From positions 124,001 to 188,000 of the forward strand of contig NZ_BRXS01000008.1 in the NCBI RefSeq assembly GCF_030159095.1: a DNA stretch of 64,000 nucleotides, in the 5' to 3' direction. Position numbers and translations under genes: made by a program. Of the stretch, positions 32,349-42,081 are shown in pieces. How positions within the stretch are numbered: the first letter of the stretch is position 1; every line of letters begins with the position of its first letter. This stretch comes from Roseisolibacter agri. GTDB taxonomy: Bacteria > Gemmatimonadota > Gemmatimonadetes > Gemmatimonadales > Gemmatimonadaceae. The notes under the pieces were generated by a model. That model had not been told where the DNA came from. It made no database searches and saw nothing but the letters and a program-made list of their open reading frames with translations.

Positions 32349-34007
32349 AAGGCTCCTCCCGGTGGTGAAGGATGGGTGGCGGGCGGCGTCGCCCACTCGC
32401 ACGGAGACGGCCACGACATGCGGCAACGTGCTGCAACGTTGACATGACGTGGCGCAGCGTCCGAACCCGTCGGGCGGCATGGTATGCGTCCGGTTCGCCG
32501 AGCGAAAGATGGCGCGGGCGACGTCGTGCGACACAAGCGACACGAGCGCTCGGGGACCCACGCTCCGACGCACCGCCAGATTCGTCGCAGCAAGGGCCGA
32601 TTGCCGACCGCCGTGGGATGGTGGCTGCCTGTCGACGCATGTCGGACGCGCCTGCGAGGTCGGGCGGCGCGCACCGTGAGGCGCGCCGGCGACCGGCCGA
32701 CCGCCGTGAGCGGCCGGGCCAGCGGGGGACGATTCGCGCCGCGGCGCGCGCTCCTGCCGTCGCGCGGTCCTGGGGCCGTCCGGGGCTGACAGCGGGGCTC
32801 ACACGAGACACGTGACGACTCGCGGACGACACCCTGCAGTCGTCGGGCGGCCGTAGCGGGCGGTGCCTGCCGCCGGTGTCGGGCGCTTGACGAGAGCCTC
32901 GGCACGGTGCCATCGTGCATGCCTCGCTGGCGACGCGCCCCGTTAAGGGGCGCATCCCGAGGGCGTCTGGACATGCCCCGGGCCGCCAGGTCGGAGTTGA
33001 GATGCGGGATCCGCACAGCGCACGGTAGCGAACGCCCCGAGTGTCCGGTGGCGGACGCCGTACAGCCGGCGATGCGGGTGCCTGCCCCACAAGGCCCATC
33101 GGCCGCTCGCGTGCACACGCGCGAGCAGCGACGGCGGGTCCCGCCTCAACGTCCGACCTGTGACTCCACGTCGCATCGTTGACCGCCCCGCGTGTGTTCC
33201 GGGGCGCCCCGACGACACCCCGCGGCCAAGCACCGCCCGCGAGCCGCACGGGCGCACCTCGCGCGGAGCGGTACACGTCGCTTGGCCCGACGGAAGTGCG
33301 CGGGCCCTCGCGCACCCACGCGTCGCGAACGCTCCCGAACGGGCAGCCTCCCGCCGCGGCCCGCGAACCGCGCCGCGGGACCGCCGCCTGAATGCACCGC
33401 CGCAGCGCTGTGCTGAACAGCCCGAGCACCGCGCGCAGGCTCCAACCCCGAGACCGCGACGCGGCGGGGGGTCGGCTCCGGTCCCGTCGCTGCGTGCCTC
33501 GTCCGGCTGGGACGGCTTCGGTCAATGGGAGCTGCCGAATCGCGCATCCGTCGGAGCGTGCGCAGCGCGTCGCGGGTGGTGGCCCGAGGTCCACCCCCGG
33601 CGGAGCAGCGCACCGCGCGCGGCCCGCGCCGCATCGCGTTCGCGGGCACATCCAGACGTCCGCGCAGCCAGAAGGGGAGGGGATTGGCCCTGCGCGAGTT
33701 CTGAGTGTGTCGCCGCAATGCGGGCACTCAGCACGGTAGACGGGTGCGCGACACCGTCTGCCGCGGCCTGGTGTGCCGGGCGCCACGCCCTGACCCTCCG
33801 GACGAATCTGGTGCGGCACGCCCCTGCATCCGCACAGCTCGCGGTACGCGTGCGCGAGCTACCGCAACCAGGACACGACCGCGTCGGCTCAGGCCAACTG
33901 CCGGAGGGCACACTTCAGTACAGCCATAGGTGCCTCAACACCTATGCGGGTACGCGTCGGTGCACGTCAGCCGTTGGCGCGACGCTGCTCAGGACCCAGG
34001 AGCGCTG
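32349..34007. other. 1.66-kb region without a supported gene
   Basis: All six frames show Arg/Pro/Ala-rich translations without family character, so I support no gene. The only distinct structure seen is an inverted repeat at 33925-33946. It may be degenerate accessory DNA. Confidence 0.5.
33925..33946. promoter_or_regulatory. Inverted repeat upstream of the serine-recombinase gene cluster
   Basis: Perfect 8-bp arms CATAGGTG (33925-33932) and CACCTATG (33939-33946) flank CCTCAA. It lies 61 bp before the first gene of the cluster and could be an operator or part of an attachment site. Confidence 0.4.
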
Positions 34008-34478
34008 ATGCAGCCCGACGTACCTGACGGCCTGCGTCTGCTCTCCCTGCAGGCGGATGCCGAGCCGCCGGCGGTCAACGTGACGCTCGACCGTGGTGCA
34101 CTCGCCGACCCCGCGTGCCTCGGGGCCGCGCTCGCCCTCTGCTTTGCACCGCTCGAACTCGCTTCCGTCTACCGCACGGCGGCCCGCCACGTCGCGAGGG
34201 CACTCCGCGAGCGCACGACGGAACTGGCAGGCGCTCCAGCCGCTGTCTCCTCGCGCCCTCACGTCAGCACGTCATCCCTGTCTGGCGCGTTGCCGGGCGA
34301 TGACGGCGCCGACCGCGCGGTGCTGACCGCAGCCCCAGACGAGGGACCGACCGGTCGCTCGCTGCCCGGTGTCGCACCGTCGTCTTCCTGTCCGAAGGGG
34401 GACACTCAACGCGGTTCGGCGTCCCGGGTCATCAAGGGCCCGCAGGCGGAGCGGACCACACGGGAGGAACGGATGTGA
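34008..34478 (+). CDS. Small orphan protein, first gene of the serine-recombinase cluster
   Basis: This 156-residue protein starts with an ATG preceded by a CCAGGAG ribosome-binding-type sequence at 33996-34002. The middle contains a helix (ALALCFAPLELASVYRTAA) ending in an Arg-rich stretch. The C-terminal half is low complexity. Its stop overlaps the GTG start of the next gene, so the two are coupled. No family is recognised. Position suggests an accessory or control protein for the recombinase. Confidence 0.5.
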   Translation: MQPDVPDGLRLLSLQADAEPPAVNVTLDRGALADPACLGAALALCFAPLELASVYRTAARHVARALRERTTELAGAPAAVSSRPHVSTSSLSGALPGDDGADRAVLTAAPDEGPTGRSLPGVAPSSSCPKGDTQRGSASRVIKGPQAERTTREERM

Positions 34479-35035
34479 CTCGGCTCGACCACACGGCTGG
34501 GGCGGATGTGCCGCGCCCCACGCTCATCATCCCACCCGTGGCGCAACGGGAACTCCCGGGCTGGGCCCCCGCGTGGACGCCCGGCGCGGTCCACCCAGCC
34601 GACGAGCGCCCCGCGTCCGGTCTAGTCCTGATTGGAACGGCCGAGCCGTCCCTCACGTCGCGGGCTCCCGCAGCGTCGTGTGGTCCCCACCCCGTTCCCG
34701 GGCTGTGCGTGGACAGCGGCGCATCGTCGGTGTCGGGCGCATTCGCGAGAACCGTCCTCGCGATGCCCGCGATGCCGTCGTTCGACCGCCGGCGTGCCGC
34801 GCACCTCGGCGAGTGGCTTACCCTGGCGGTCACGCACGTGCTGGTGCGCCGGGGCGCCGTCTCCGCTGCGCGGCTGTCGGGCGTTGCCGCCGCCTGCCGC
34901 CAGGCGGTGCGCGATGGGCTGTGTCCGGCGGGCGACGCTGCCCCCGGCGCGCGCCAGGGCGCACCCCCGTCCGACGCCGCCGCCGGCCACGCGGGCTACC
35001 CGAACGGTTCATCCCCCCGGTCGGACTCCCCGTAG
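34475..35035 (+). CDS. Small orphan protein, second gene of the serine-recombinase cluster
   Basis: This 186-residue protein starts at a GTG with a strong Shine-Dalgarno GGAGGA (34463-34468) six bases upstream. Only residues about 105-150 look structured (HLGEWLTLAVTHVLV, then GVAAACRQAVRDGL). That layout of one helical core in low-complexity sequence resembles the preceding gene, and they may be distant paralogues. The recombinase gene begins 154 bp downstream. Function is unknown. Confidence 0.5.
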   Translation: MTRLDHTAGADVPRPTLIIPPVAQRELPGWAPAWTPGAVHPADERPASGLVLIGTAEPSLTSRAPAASCGPHPVPGLCVDSGASSVSGAFARTVLAMPAMPSFDRRRAAHLGEWLTLAVTHVLVRRGAVSAARLSGVAAACRQAVRDGLCPAGDAAPGARQGAPPSDAAAGHAGYPNGSSPRSDSP

Positions 35036-35189
35036 CCCGCTGCAGCCCGCTGTATCACACCACGAGCCGCGGCCCTTCGGGCTCGGCGGTACCGAGCGCC
35101 CTCCCGCGGACGTCGCGACGTCCGCGGCTCGCCCCCCACCGGCCCGGCCACGAAGCCGACGTCGACCCCCAGTCCCGAACGGTCCCCGC

Positions 35190-36248
35190 ATGTACACGAC
35201 ACACCTGGAGAGCTTCGACGAGTTGCGCGCGCGCACGCTGGAGCGCTGGGACGGCCTACTGGCCCGCGGCATCATGGTCCTGGTCCGGCAGAGCACCGTC
35301 AAACAGGCTCGCGAGTACGTGCACTCCGCGCAGTTTCAGTTCCGGCAGGTGCAGGTGGCCGCGCGGTTCGGCATCCGTGACGAGGACATCACGGTCGTCG
35401 ATCTCCGCGGGGAGTCCGGCAGCCGGCCGGAACGGCGGAAGCTCTTTCGGGTCGCGGCGGACGTGATCGAGCGAGGGGGCTGCGGCGTACTGATGCTCGC
35501 GGACCACAACCGCCTCGGGCGTAACGTGCACGACGCGGCGCGGGTCTTCAGCGCCATGCAGCGCCACCGCGGCGTGATCATCGTCGACGGGCAGCTGCTG
35601 GACCCGTGCGACCCGGGGGATCTGAAGACGCTCTACGACATGGCTGTCGCCGCGGAGATGGAGAACCGCTCGCGGGCGGCCTATCAGACGAAGATCAAGC
35701 GCGAGCTGTCGGGGCGCGGCGGCTACCGGTACCAGCTCCCCTCCGGCATGGTGTGGGCGTCGCCGCATGATCCCGCCTACGTCAAGGCGATGGAGCACGC
35801 CGGGCTGAGTGATTGGGTGGCCGATGCGTTGCGCGCGCTCGAACGCGGCGATGCCTACACGGCGCGCACGACGGTGTCGCGGTTCAAGGAAGACCACCGG
35901 CTCGCCGGGCACACGCTCCTGCCGATGCCCTTCCCCGACGCGGACGTCTACCGCAGCATCACGCTCCGCTTCCAGTGGCTGGTCGAGGAGGGGTCGCTCA
36001 CGGGCCTCATGCGCCGCGTCGAGGAGGACGCGGCGTGGCCGGTGGCCGGCAAGTACCCGTCCACGCGGAGCAGTGCCTGGCGTCCGTCCTCGTCCGTCCG
36101 GTGGCGCCCGTGGTGGCCGAACCAGCTCCGCATCTGGTTCCAGCGGCCGGCCCTCTACGGTCGCTACGCCATCACCTGGCGGCAGCACAGCAAGATCTCC
36201 GAGTCGGTGATCATGGAGGCGGCGTCGGCGCGGCGGTCGCACGCGTGA
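35190..36248 (+). CDS. Serine recombinase, catalytic and recombinase domains only
   Basis: This 352-residue protein has a resolvase-type catalytic domain. VLVRQSTVKQ contains the nucleophile S35 and R33, followed by VVDLRGESGSRPERR, LADHNRLGRN (with the conserved Arg R108) and AEMENRS. Residues 180-340 fit the large-serine-recombinase second domain, ending near LRIWFQRPALYGRY. The protein stops where the zinc ribbon and coiled coil of a large serine recombinase would begin. Those parts are encoded by the gene 200 bp downstream. It probably integrates or excises a mobile segment together with that partner. Confidence 0.82.
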   Translation: MYTTHLESFDELRARTLERWDGLLARGIMVLVRQSTVKQAREYVHSAQFQFRQVQVAARFGIRDEDITVVDLRGESGSRPERRKLFRVAADVIERGGCGVLMLADHNRLGRNVHDAARVFSAMQRHRGVIIVDGQLLDPCDPGDLKTLYDMAVAAEMENRSRAAYQTKIKRELSGRGGYRYQLPSGMVWASPHDPAYVKAMEHAGLSDWVADALRALERGDAYTARTTVSRFKEDHRLAGHTLLPMPFPDADVYRSITLRFQWLVEEGSLTGLMRRVEEDAAWPVAGKYPSTRSSAWRPSSSVRWRPWWPNQLRIWFQRPALYGRYAITWRQHSKISESVIMEAASARRSHA

Positions 36249-36250
36249 CG

Positions 36251-36290
36251 CCGTGACACGCCGTGACACGCCGTGACACGCCGTGACACG
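36251..36290. repeat. 10-bp tandem array between the two recombinase genes
   Basis: Four perfect copies of CCGTGACACG follow directly after the stop codon of the catalytic recombinase gene. The unit is not a multiple of three and supplies stop codons in all three plus-strand frames. Confidence 0.94.
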
Positions 36291-36448
36291 CTCCGGCGGG
36301 CATCCGGCGCACCGCCTCGTCCGCGGCCCGGCACAACCACCCAGCCATTGGCACCCGACCGGACCTCATTCCCTCTGGCCGCTTCGGCGCGACCACGCGC
36401 CGGCGCGCGCCGGCGCCGCGCCCTGCGCCGCCTCACCTACGCACGCTC

Positions 36449-38920
36449 ATGAGCAACATCTCGCTTCCGAACGCGTTCCCGTCGTTTCAGCCGCCGGAGG
36501 CCGAGGCCATTGTCGCCCGGCTGCTCCGCGAGGGGCGGCGCCGCCGCCCGGCGCGGACCCCCGACGACGAACGTCCCCACCTCTTGCCAGACGTCCGGTG
36601 CGGCTTCGTGAAGTCGGACGGCGCCCTGTGCGGTCGCCGCCTCGCCACGACGCTGCCGGATGGCGCCGCGCGATACCAGAATGACCTCTGCGTGCGCGAG
36701 GGGCACGGGTGCTGTATCGGGAACGTCACGGAGCGGGCGACGCTGCGCGTCGTCGCGTCGGTGTTCGACGCGGTCACCTTCGACGGGTATGCGAGCGCGG
36801 TGCTCGCACGCGTCCGCGGCGGCGACGGCGCATACGCGGGAGCCGTCAACCAGTCCGCCGACCTTGCGTCGGACGTCGAGTTCTACCACAAGGAGGCGGC
36901 GAAGGCCCAGCGGCTGGGGGACGAGGCCTCCGCCGAGCGGTGGGCCGCCTCGGCGAACGGCGCCGCCCGTGAGCTCAAGGCGATCCAGCAGAAGCTGGAC
37001 ACGCTCGTACAGAGTGCGGTGGACGCCGAGCAGGTCGCGCGGGTCGAGCGGGATGCGATTCTCGCCTGCGCGCGCACGGTTCGCGAGGCGCTCGCATCCG
37101 CCCTCGAGGACCCGCCCATGGCGCGCCACCTTCTGCGGGCGATCCTCGCTGGCCCCGTGTACGTCCGGCGCCGTTCGCCACTGGTCGTCGACGTGGGGGT
37201 GGCCCTCAATCGCGAGCGCCTGCTGTGGTTCCCGTCGGCCTCGTATGCGGTCCGCGTGCCCGTGGTCGCCCGCCAGTGGCTGCTGGGCGCCCTCGAGCGG
37301 GGCGAGACGCCGGCGCACGTGGCGGCGCGGCTCGACCAGCTCGAGGTCGGTCGACGCGCCGAGTGGAGCCCGGCGCACGTGGAGGCGATGGCCGTCGTGG
37401 CGGCCGAGGAGGCGCTCGCCGCCCGCGACCCGCGCTTCGGACCTTCCGCGTCGAGTGCGGTCGGGCGCCAGTCGTTCGCGCGCGACCTCCTGCAGTTGCA
37501 GGAGCGGCACGCGGGCGACGTGCGGCGCTCCGTCGAGTTGGCCGCCGCGCGGGCTGCCGAGTACGGCGCCGCGGGCATCCGCGGGCGTGATGGCATCACG
37601 CCCGATCCCATGGGCGAGGAGCTGCCGGGCGAAGTGCCGGTGGCGTGGCGCGACCAGCGCGTCGGCGTGCCGACGCGTACCCGTCACCGACGCGCGCGGC
37701 CGCCGCGCGGCGGGGCGAGCAGTCGGCCGGGCGCCGCGGGGCGCGTCAGTGTCGCGGGCACCATGGCCTCGGCCCACTCCTGGGAGATCCCCGCGCTCGC
37801 GGCGCTCCTGGGCGAGTCGGAGGACGCGGTGTGGCGCGCGGCGCTCAACGACCGGCTCGGGCCCGGCGGGTGGGAGGGCGATCACTTCCGGGTGGCCGTC
37901 GCCCCATCGCGCGCGTGCGAGGTGTTCCCTGCGTTCGTGCGGCGCGTGTCGGCGCACGCGGCCGGGGTGGAGCCCGCCGCCATCGTCCGCTCGGCGCTCG
38001 CCGCGCGGGCGTCGGGCGTCGACTACTACGGGCTTCTCGGCGCCGCCCGCGCGGGTGCCGGGGTGTTTGTCGATGCGCTCGGGCGCCAGTGGGTCGTGGC
38101 GGACGACGTGCTCCCGGCGGCGCTCGTCGCCGCACTGCGCCGCGGATCGGAGCCGGTGGGACAGCTCGCCTGGGACCAGTGGGGCACGCTCGGCCACGCG
38201 GCAGGGGTGACCGGCGAGCCCCCCAGCGTGCTGCGGGCCCGCGCGCCGCGGATTGACGTCGTGGTCGGCGGCCAGCGTACGACGTACGTCTGGCTCGCGC
38301 GCTGGTACGTGGAGCGCGCCACGCCAGTGGCCGCGGCGGGGGATCGCGCCGCCCAGCCGGACGCCACCCCGGCCGACGGCCCTGCCGCCCCAGAAGTGGG
38401 GGCGACCACAACCCGGACCGCAGTCGAGCCGACCCCCGCTCGGGTGCCCGGGGCCCGCGGGCGGAAGCCGGGCGGCCGTCGGCCGGGTGACGGCGACGAC
38501 GTCGGGGCGGCCACGCTCGAGGTGGCCGTGGGTGCGCTCGACCATCGACTCGGCGGCGCCGCCCTCGACGCCTCCGACTTTCGGCCGAGTGAGGAGGTCC
38601 GGCGCAGCCTGGCGCAGCGGTTCGGCTTTCCGAACCGCGCGTCGTGGTGGCGCGCCGTGCGCGAGGGACGCGTGCTGGAGGTCTGCGTCGCGGACCCGAG
38701 CGCGCCCGCCGGCCGCGCGTTCTACGTGTGGATGCCGTCGCACGTGTGGGGAAGCGACGATCCGCTCCTCGTGCGCCGGTGGTTCGTCGGGGAGGAGAAG
38801 TCGCTCGGGCGGGTGTTCGGCGCGTTCCGCCCGCGGAGTATGCCGCGGCCGTTGCGGCGGGGCGCGGGGCCGATGTCTGGCCCCGCCCGGGCCGAGGCGG
38901 CGGAGGACCACCTGGTGTAA
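36449..38920 (+). CDS. Zinc-ribbon/coiled-coil partner of the serine recombinase
   Basis: In this 823-residue protein residues 50-90 contain Cys residues at 51, 61, 81, 88 and 89 around an aromatic (RYQNDLC), as in the zinc ribbon of large serine recombinases. Helical sequence rich in Ala/Glu/Arg (125-220) fits the coiled coil used for synapsis. The remaining 550 residues are an extra-long C-terminal part with repeated Trp-containing modules and a Pro/Ala linker. No catalytic Ser motif is present. Its reading frame is open upstream only to 36287 and has no earlier start codon. It most likely supplies DNA binding to the recombinase encoded just before it. Confidence 0.7.
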   Translation: MSNISLPNAFPSFQPPEAEAIVARLLREGRRRRPARTPDDERPHLLPDVRCGFVKSDGALCGRRLATTLPDGAARYQNDLCVREGHGCCIGNVTERATLRVVASVFDAVTFDGYASAVLARVRGGDGAYAGAVNQSADLASDVEFYHKEAAKAQRLGDEASAERWAASANGAARELKAIQQKLDTLVQSAVDAEQVARVERDAILACARTVREALASALEDPPMARHLLRAILAGPVYVRRRSPLVVDVGVALNRERLLWFPSASYAVRVPVVARQWLLGALERGETPAHVAARLDQLEVGRRAEWSPAHVEAMAVVAAEEALAARDPRFGPSASSAVGRQSFARDLLQLQERHAGDVRRSVELAAARAAEYGAAGIRGRDGITPDPMGEELPGEVPVAWRDQRVGVPTRTRHRRARPPRGGASSRPGAAGRVSVAGTMASAHSWEIPALAALLGESEDAVWRAALNDRLGPGGWEGDHFRVAVAPSRACEVFPAFVRRVSAHAAGVEPAAIVRSALAARASGVDYYGLLGAARAGAGVFVDALGRQWVVADDVLPAALVAALRRGSEPVGQLAWDQWGTLGHAAGVTGEPPSVLRARAPRIDVVVGGQRTTYVWLARWYVERATPVAAAGDRAAQPDATPADGPAAPEVGATTTRTAVEPTPARVPGARGRKPGGRRPGDGDDVGAATLEVAVGALDHRLGGAALDASDFRPSEEVRRSLAQRFGFPNRASWWRAVREGRVLEVCVADPSAPAGRAFYVWMPSHVWGSDDPLLVRRWFVGEEKSLGRVFGAFRPRSMPRPLRRGAGPMSGPARAEAAEDHLV

Positions 38921-38981
38921 AGGCGAAGCGGGTCGGCGGGGTGCGGTCATCCTCTTGGCGCCGCGCCCGCGCCGGGCCACC

Positions 38982-40214
38982 TCACCCCACCAGGCGCACC
39001 ACCGGGGCCACGGCCTCGCGGCGCGCGGTCTCCTCGCCGTGCACCACGGTGGTGGGGATGAACCGGAGCGCGGGGGTCGTGCGGCCCGGGCCGACCCAGT
39101 AGAGATGCCAGTGCGCCGCCCGCAGGTGCGGGCGCACGGTCCGGCCCGGGGGGCTCGCGGGACCCGGACGACCTCCCATCGCCGTCCCGTGCTCACGCGC
39201 CGCCGCAGCGATCCCGTGGCGCCGCACGGCGGCGGCGTACCGCGTCCCCACCAGATAGACGTCCGGCTCGGCGAGGTCGGCCGCCCGGCGGGCCTCGGGC
39301 CTCTGGTCGCACGCCGGTGGAGGCGCCGCACGCAGGTGGCGGACGAGGCGCGGCCCCTGGGCGCGGGCGTCCGCCACCGTGCGCACGACGTCCGGCTCCC
39401 CGAGCACGTAGAGCAGCGTGTTGACCGCGAGGCGCGCCGCGGGGCTCGTCTCGTCCCACGCGTCCGTCGCGTCGAGGACCGCGCGCTCGCGGGCCGGCAG
39501 GTGCGAGTGGTCGGGCGCCCCTCGGGCGGCGTGCGTCTCCGCGACGGCGTGGCGGATGGCGCCGACCGCGTCACCGAGGGTGCCCCCGCCCAGCTCGATG
39601 ATCGCGAGCGGGCGCAGGCGGAGCATGTCCGCCGACATCTCCAGCTCGTGCACGAGCACCGCGAGCCGGGTCGCGACGGTGGGCGACTCAAGCACCGAGA
39701 GGTCCACGTGCGCGGTGAGCGTCCGTGCGGGCTCGCCGCGCGCGGGGTCGGCCGGCACCTCGAGCACCACGCCCGCGTCGGGCAGGCGGAAGTGCGCACA
39801 CGGGTACGCGCCGGGCCAGGGGACGTCCCGCAACTCGGCCGCCAACTCGGGGGTCAGGCGGTACACGCGCTTCTCGCGGCGCCACGCCCCGAAGAACGCG
39901 GTGACCGTGTCGAGGGCGGTCACCGGGACGTCGAGGGAAGCGACCCCCTGGAGCGCCCCTTCGACCAGGGCGCGGTCCGCGCGCGCCAGCACGCCGCGTC
40001 GCTCCACGACCTCGGGGAGGCTCTGCACCAACTCGAACGGCGCGACGCTGGGCAGGGGCACGGCGCGTCGGAACGCGCGGACTCGGTCGGCGGGGACCCC
40101 GTGGGCGCGCATGCGCCTCCAGTGGTTCTCGCCGACGACTTCCGCGAGTTGGAGGAACGGGGTGTAGTGGCGGCGAAAGCGCCGCCACGCGAGGTCGGCG
40201 GGGATGAGGGGCAC
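38982..40214 (-). CDS. AcrVA2-like family protein (putative)
   Basis: This 410-residue soluble protein has a C-terminal motif TVRPHLRAAHWHLYWVGPGR followed by ALRFIPTTVV. This matches my recollection of the conserved C-terminus of AcrVA2 homologues, which are common on plasmids. AcrVA2 lowers Cas12a production during biogenesis, but many homologues are in hosts without Cas12a and may have another role. The N-terminal 300 residues show no other motif I recognise. It is convergent with the recombinase partner gene, 61 bp away. The family call is tentative. Confidence 0.5.
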   Translation of the reverse strand: MPLIPADLAWRRFRRHYTPFLQLAEVVGENHWRRMRAHGVPADRVRAFRRAVPLPSVAPFELVQSLPEVVERRGVLARADRALVEGALQGVASLDVPVTALDTVTAFFGAWRREKRVYRLTPELAAELRDVPWPGAYPCAHFRLPDAGVVLEVPADPARGEPARTLTAHVDLSVLESPTVATRLAVLVHELEMSADMLRLRPLAIIELGGGTLGDAVGAIRHAVAETHAARGAPDHSHLPARERAVLDATDAWDETSPAARLAVNTLLYVLGEPDVVRTVADARAQGPRLVRHLRAAPPPACDQRPEARRAADLAEPDVYLVGTRYAAAVRRHGIAAAAREHGTAMGGRPGPASPPGRTVRPHLRAAHWHLYWVGPGRTTPALRFIPTTVVHGEETARREAVAPVVRLVG

Positions 40215-40780
40215 GGCGGATTGCTGCAGCGGAGGGGGCGGTGCGACCCCCTGTGGTCGCCGCGGCAGTCTGAGGGGTCCCGGCGGATCGCGCCGGGGCC
40301 GGCCCCTGAGGCCCCTGAGGCCCCTGAGGCCCCTGAGGCCTCTGAGGCCTCTGAGGCCTCTGAGGCCCCTGAGGCCGCGCGGCCAGTACGGCCCGCGCGT
40401 CGGTCATTGGGCAGAGAAATAATCTTGCGCGACGGTGGGAAGTCGGCAGTGTCGCGGTGCTGGCGGGAGGCAGCGCCTCGGGGCCCGCGGAGCCCGGTGC
40501 TGCCTAGGCCGCTCGCCCGCGGGTCCAGGCTTGCCCAGCGGCGCCGGCGGGGCGGGGGCAGTCGGCGGCGCGGCGGCGGCGACCGGGGCTGAGGGCACGG
40601 CGGGCAGGTGACCGTTCGGCTGTCGGGCAGACGGCGCTGCCGACCCCCGCCACGCCAGCAGCGGTGGCACGCATGCGGCTGCGGCTCCCAGGAACTCCGG
40701 GAGCCGCAGGCTCGCCACTGTAGCCGTGGAGGCGACGACGGGCCGCCCCGTCACGCAGCGGGCCCGACCGCGAGCCGCCT
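40215..40780. other. Gene-free region with a 9-bp array
   Basis: No gene is supported in these 566 bp. A 9-bp array lies 89 bp upstream of the AcrVA2-like start. An AT-richer patch (about 40410-40432, containing AAATAATCTTG) is the likeliest promoter area. Confidence 0.5.
40303..40374. repeat. 9-bp tandem array upstream of the AcrVA2-like gene
   Basis: There are eight units of CCCCTGAGG, three of them in the variant form CCTCTGAGG. The unit resembles that of the array at 49737-49835. Confidence 0.93.
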
Positions 40781-41992
40781 CTAGCGATGCCTCGCTCGGC
40801 TCTCCTGTCCATGTGGCCGCGGCTTGGCCTGTGCCGCGAGCTGCAGGCAGAAGGCGCCCGCGCGAACGGACGTTGGTGCGGCGGAGTCGGCGAAGAGGCG
40901 CTGCGCGACGGTCTGTAGCCGGGCTCCAGCGTCGGGGGGAACGGGGGCGGGTCCAGCCGCCATCCCGAAGGGGATCACTGCCTCGAGGTCGCAGCCGGCC
41001 TCGTTGGTGGCTGTCATGGCCCGATCCACAGGCAGGTAGTCGCCCTTGCCGAGGTACTGTCGCACCAGGACAGCCATCGCCTCCACCCGCGCGCGAGGTG
41101 CGGCGCCCGGGTCCTCGGCGAGGGCGAGTGCTGCTACGTAGATGCGACCGTCACGAGTCGTCGTCGAGCGGCGCCTCGTCGCGTCGCTCAACCGGGGGGC
41201 CTTGCTGCGATGCGCAGCGGTGATCTCGTGAGCGACCGCCAGCGCCTCCCCAGAGTCCGCCGTGGAGGCCGGCGAGCGCGTGGGCGCGGGCAGGGCCCCC
41301 TCATTCGGCGGCGCGGTGACCGGCCCCGTGATGATGCGTGGAACGACCATCGAGCTGTCGCCGGCGAGGCCTGGTGTGCCGCGGTCGCTGCTTCCGCGGG
41401 CGTCGACCCACGACCCGTCGGCGGCGCGGCCCCCTAGCCGCGCCGCGCCGGCGGCGCCCGGACCACCGCGGCCGCTGGCGGGAGGAGCGAGGCCGGGGCC
41501 GAGGGTGCCGAGTGCGGTCATCGGGCCGTCGGCCGACTGGGTGCCGCCGCAGTGCCCGGCCCGCAGGACCGGCTCACCGGCTACTGGGTCGGCGAAGACC
41601 AGGTACGCGCGCCCGGGCACGAAGTGGAGGTCGCAGTCGGTGGCCCGCCCGTCGGCGAGGCCGATCCCGACCGTGAGCGTGTCGGTCGTGAGCGGCGTCC
41701 AGCTACGGGCCACCCGGAGTCGCGCAACCGTCAGCGTCACCGGGATTCCGGCGTCCCCGACCACTTCGCCGGAAACGTCGCGGCGGCGGACGGTGAGCGT
41801 GTCGACCGCCTCGACGGTCGCCAGGACGACGGCGCCGCCGCGGGCGCGGACGGCGGCAGCGCGGTCAGCGAGGCTGCCCCCGAACGACTTGCAGCGGCAG
41901 ACAGCCACCGCGCACTTGGCCGGCTTGGGCGCGGGCGCGGCGCCCAGCAGAGCAGCGAGCAGGGGAAGCGGGAGGATCAGGCGATTGCGCAT
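40781..41992 (-). CDS. Secreted orphan protein
   Basis: This 403-residue protein begins at the ATG at 41992. An N-terminal signal peptide (MRNRLILPLPLLAALLGAAP) is followed at once by a Cys-rich start of the mature chain (CAVAVCRCK), and a later GHCGG is the likely disulfide partner. Residues 50-150 are beta-rich. The pattern of Cys at the mature N-terminus and a small beta barrel is reminiscent of NTR/TIMP-like domains. The C-terminal half is helical and Ala-rich. It is the last gene of a minus-strand run of exported proteins. Confidence 0.7.
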   Translation of the reverse strand: MRNRLILPLPLLAALLGAAPAPKPAKCAVAVCRCKSFGGSLADRAAAVRARGGAVVLATVEAVDTLTVRRRDVSGEVVGDAGIPVTLTVARLRVARSWTPLTTDTLTVGIGLADGRATDCDLHFVPGRAYLVFADPVAGEPVLRAGHCGGTQSADGPMTALGTLGPGLAPPASGRGGPGAAGAARLGGRAADGSWVDARGSSDRGTPGLAGDSSMVVPRIITGPVTAPPNEGALPAPTRSPASTADSGEALAVAHEITAAHRSKAPRLSDATRRRSTTTRDGRIYVAALALAEDPGAAPRARVEAMAVLVRQYLGKGDYLPVDRAMTATNEAGCDLEAVIPFGMAAGPAPVPPDAGARLQTVAQRLFADSAAPTSVRAGAFCLQLAAQAKPRPHGQESRARHR

Positions 41993-42081
41993 GGGCCCAG
42001 CGTACGGGCAGCGGCAGCCGTGCGGCGAGGCGCCGGCCAAGGTGCGGGCAGCGCGGCGCGGCGGGGCAGCAGCGACGGGGC

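Noticed and set aside
32349-34007. Several overlapping frames of 100-280 codons
   Set aside because: All are low complexity, none has a ribosome site or motif, and they conflict with one another.
36437-39799. Very long minus-strand open frame (over 1100 codons) opposite the recombinase partner and AcrVA2-like genes
   Set aside because: It is composed of Arg/Ser/Pro-rich noise, spans two genes with better coding character and has no domain.
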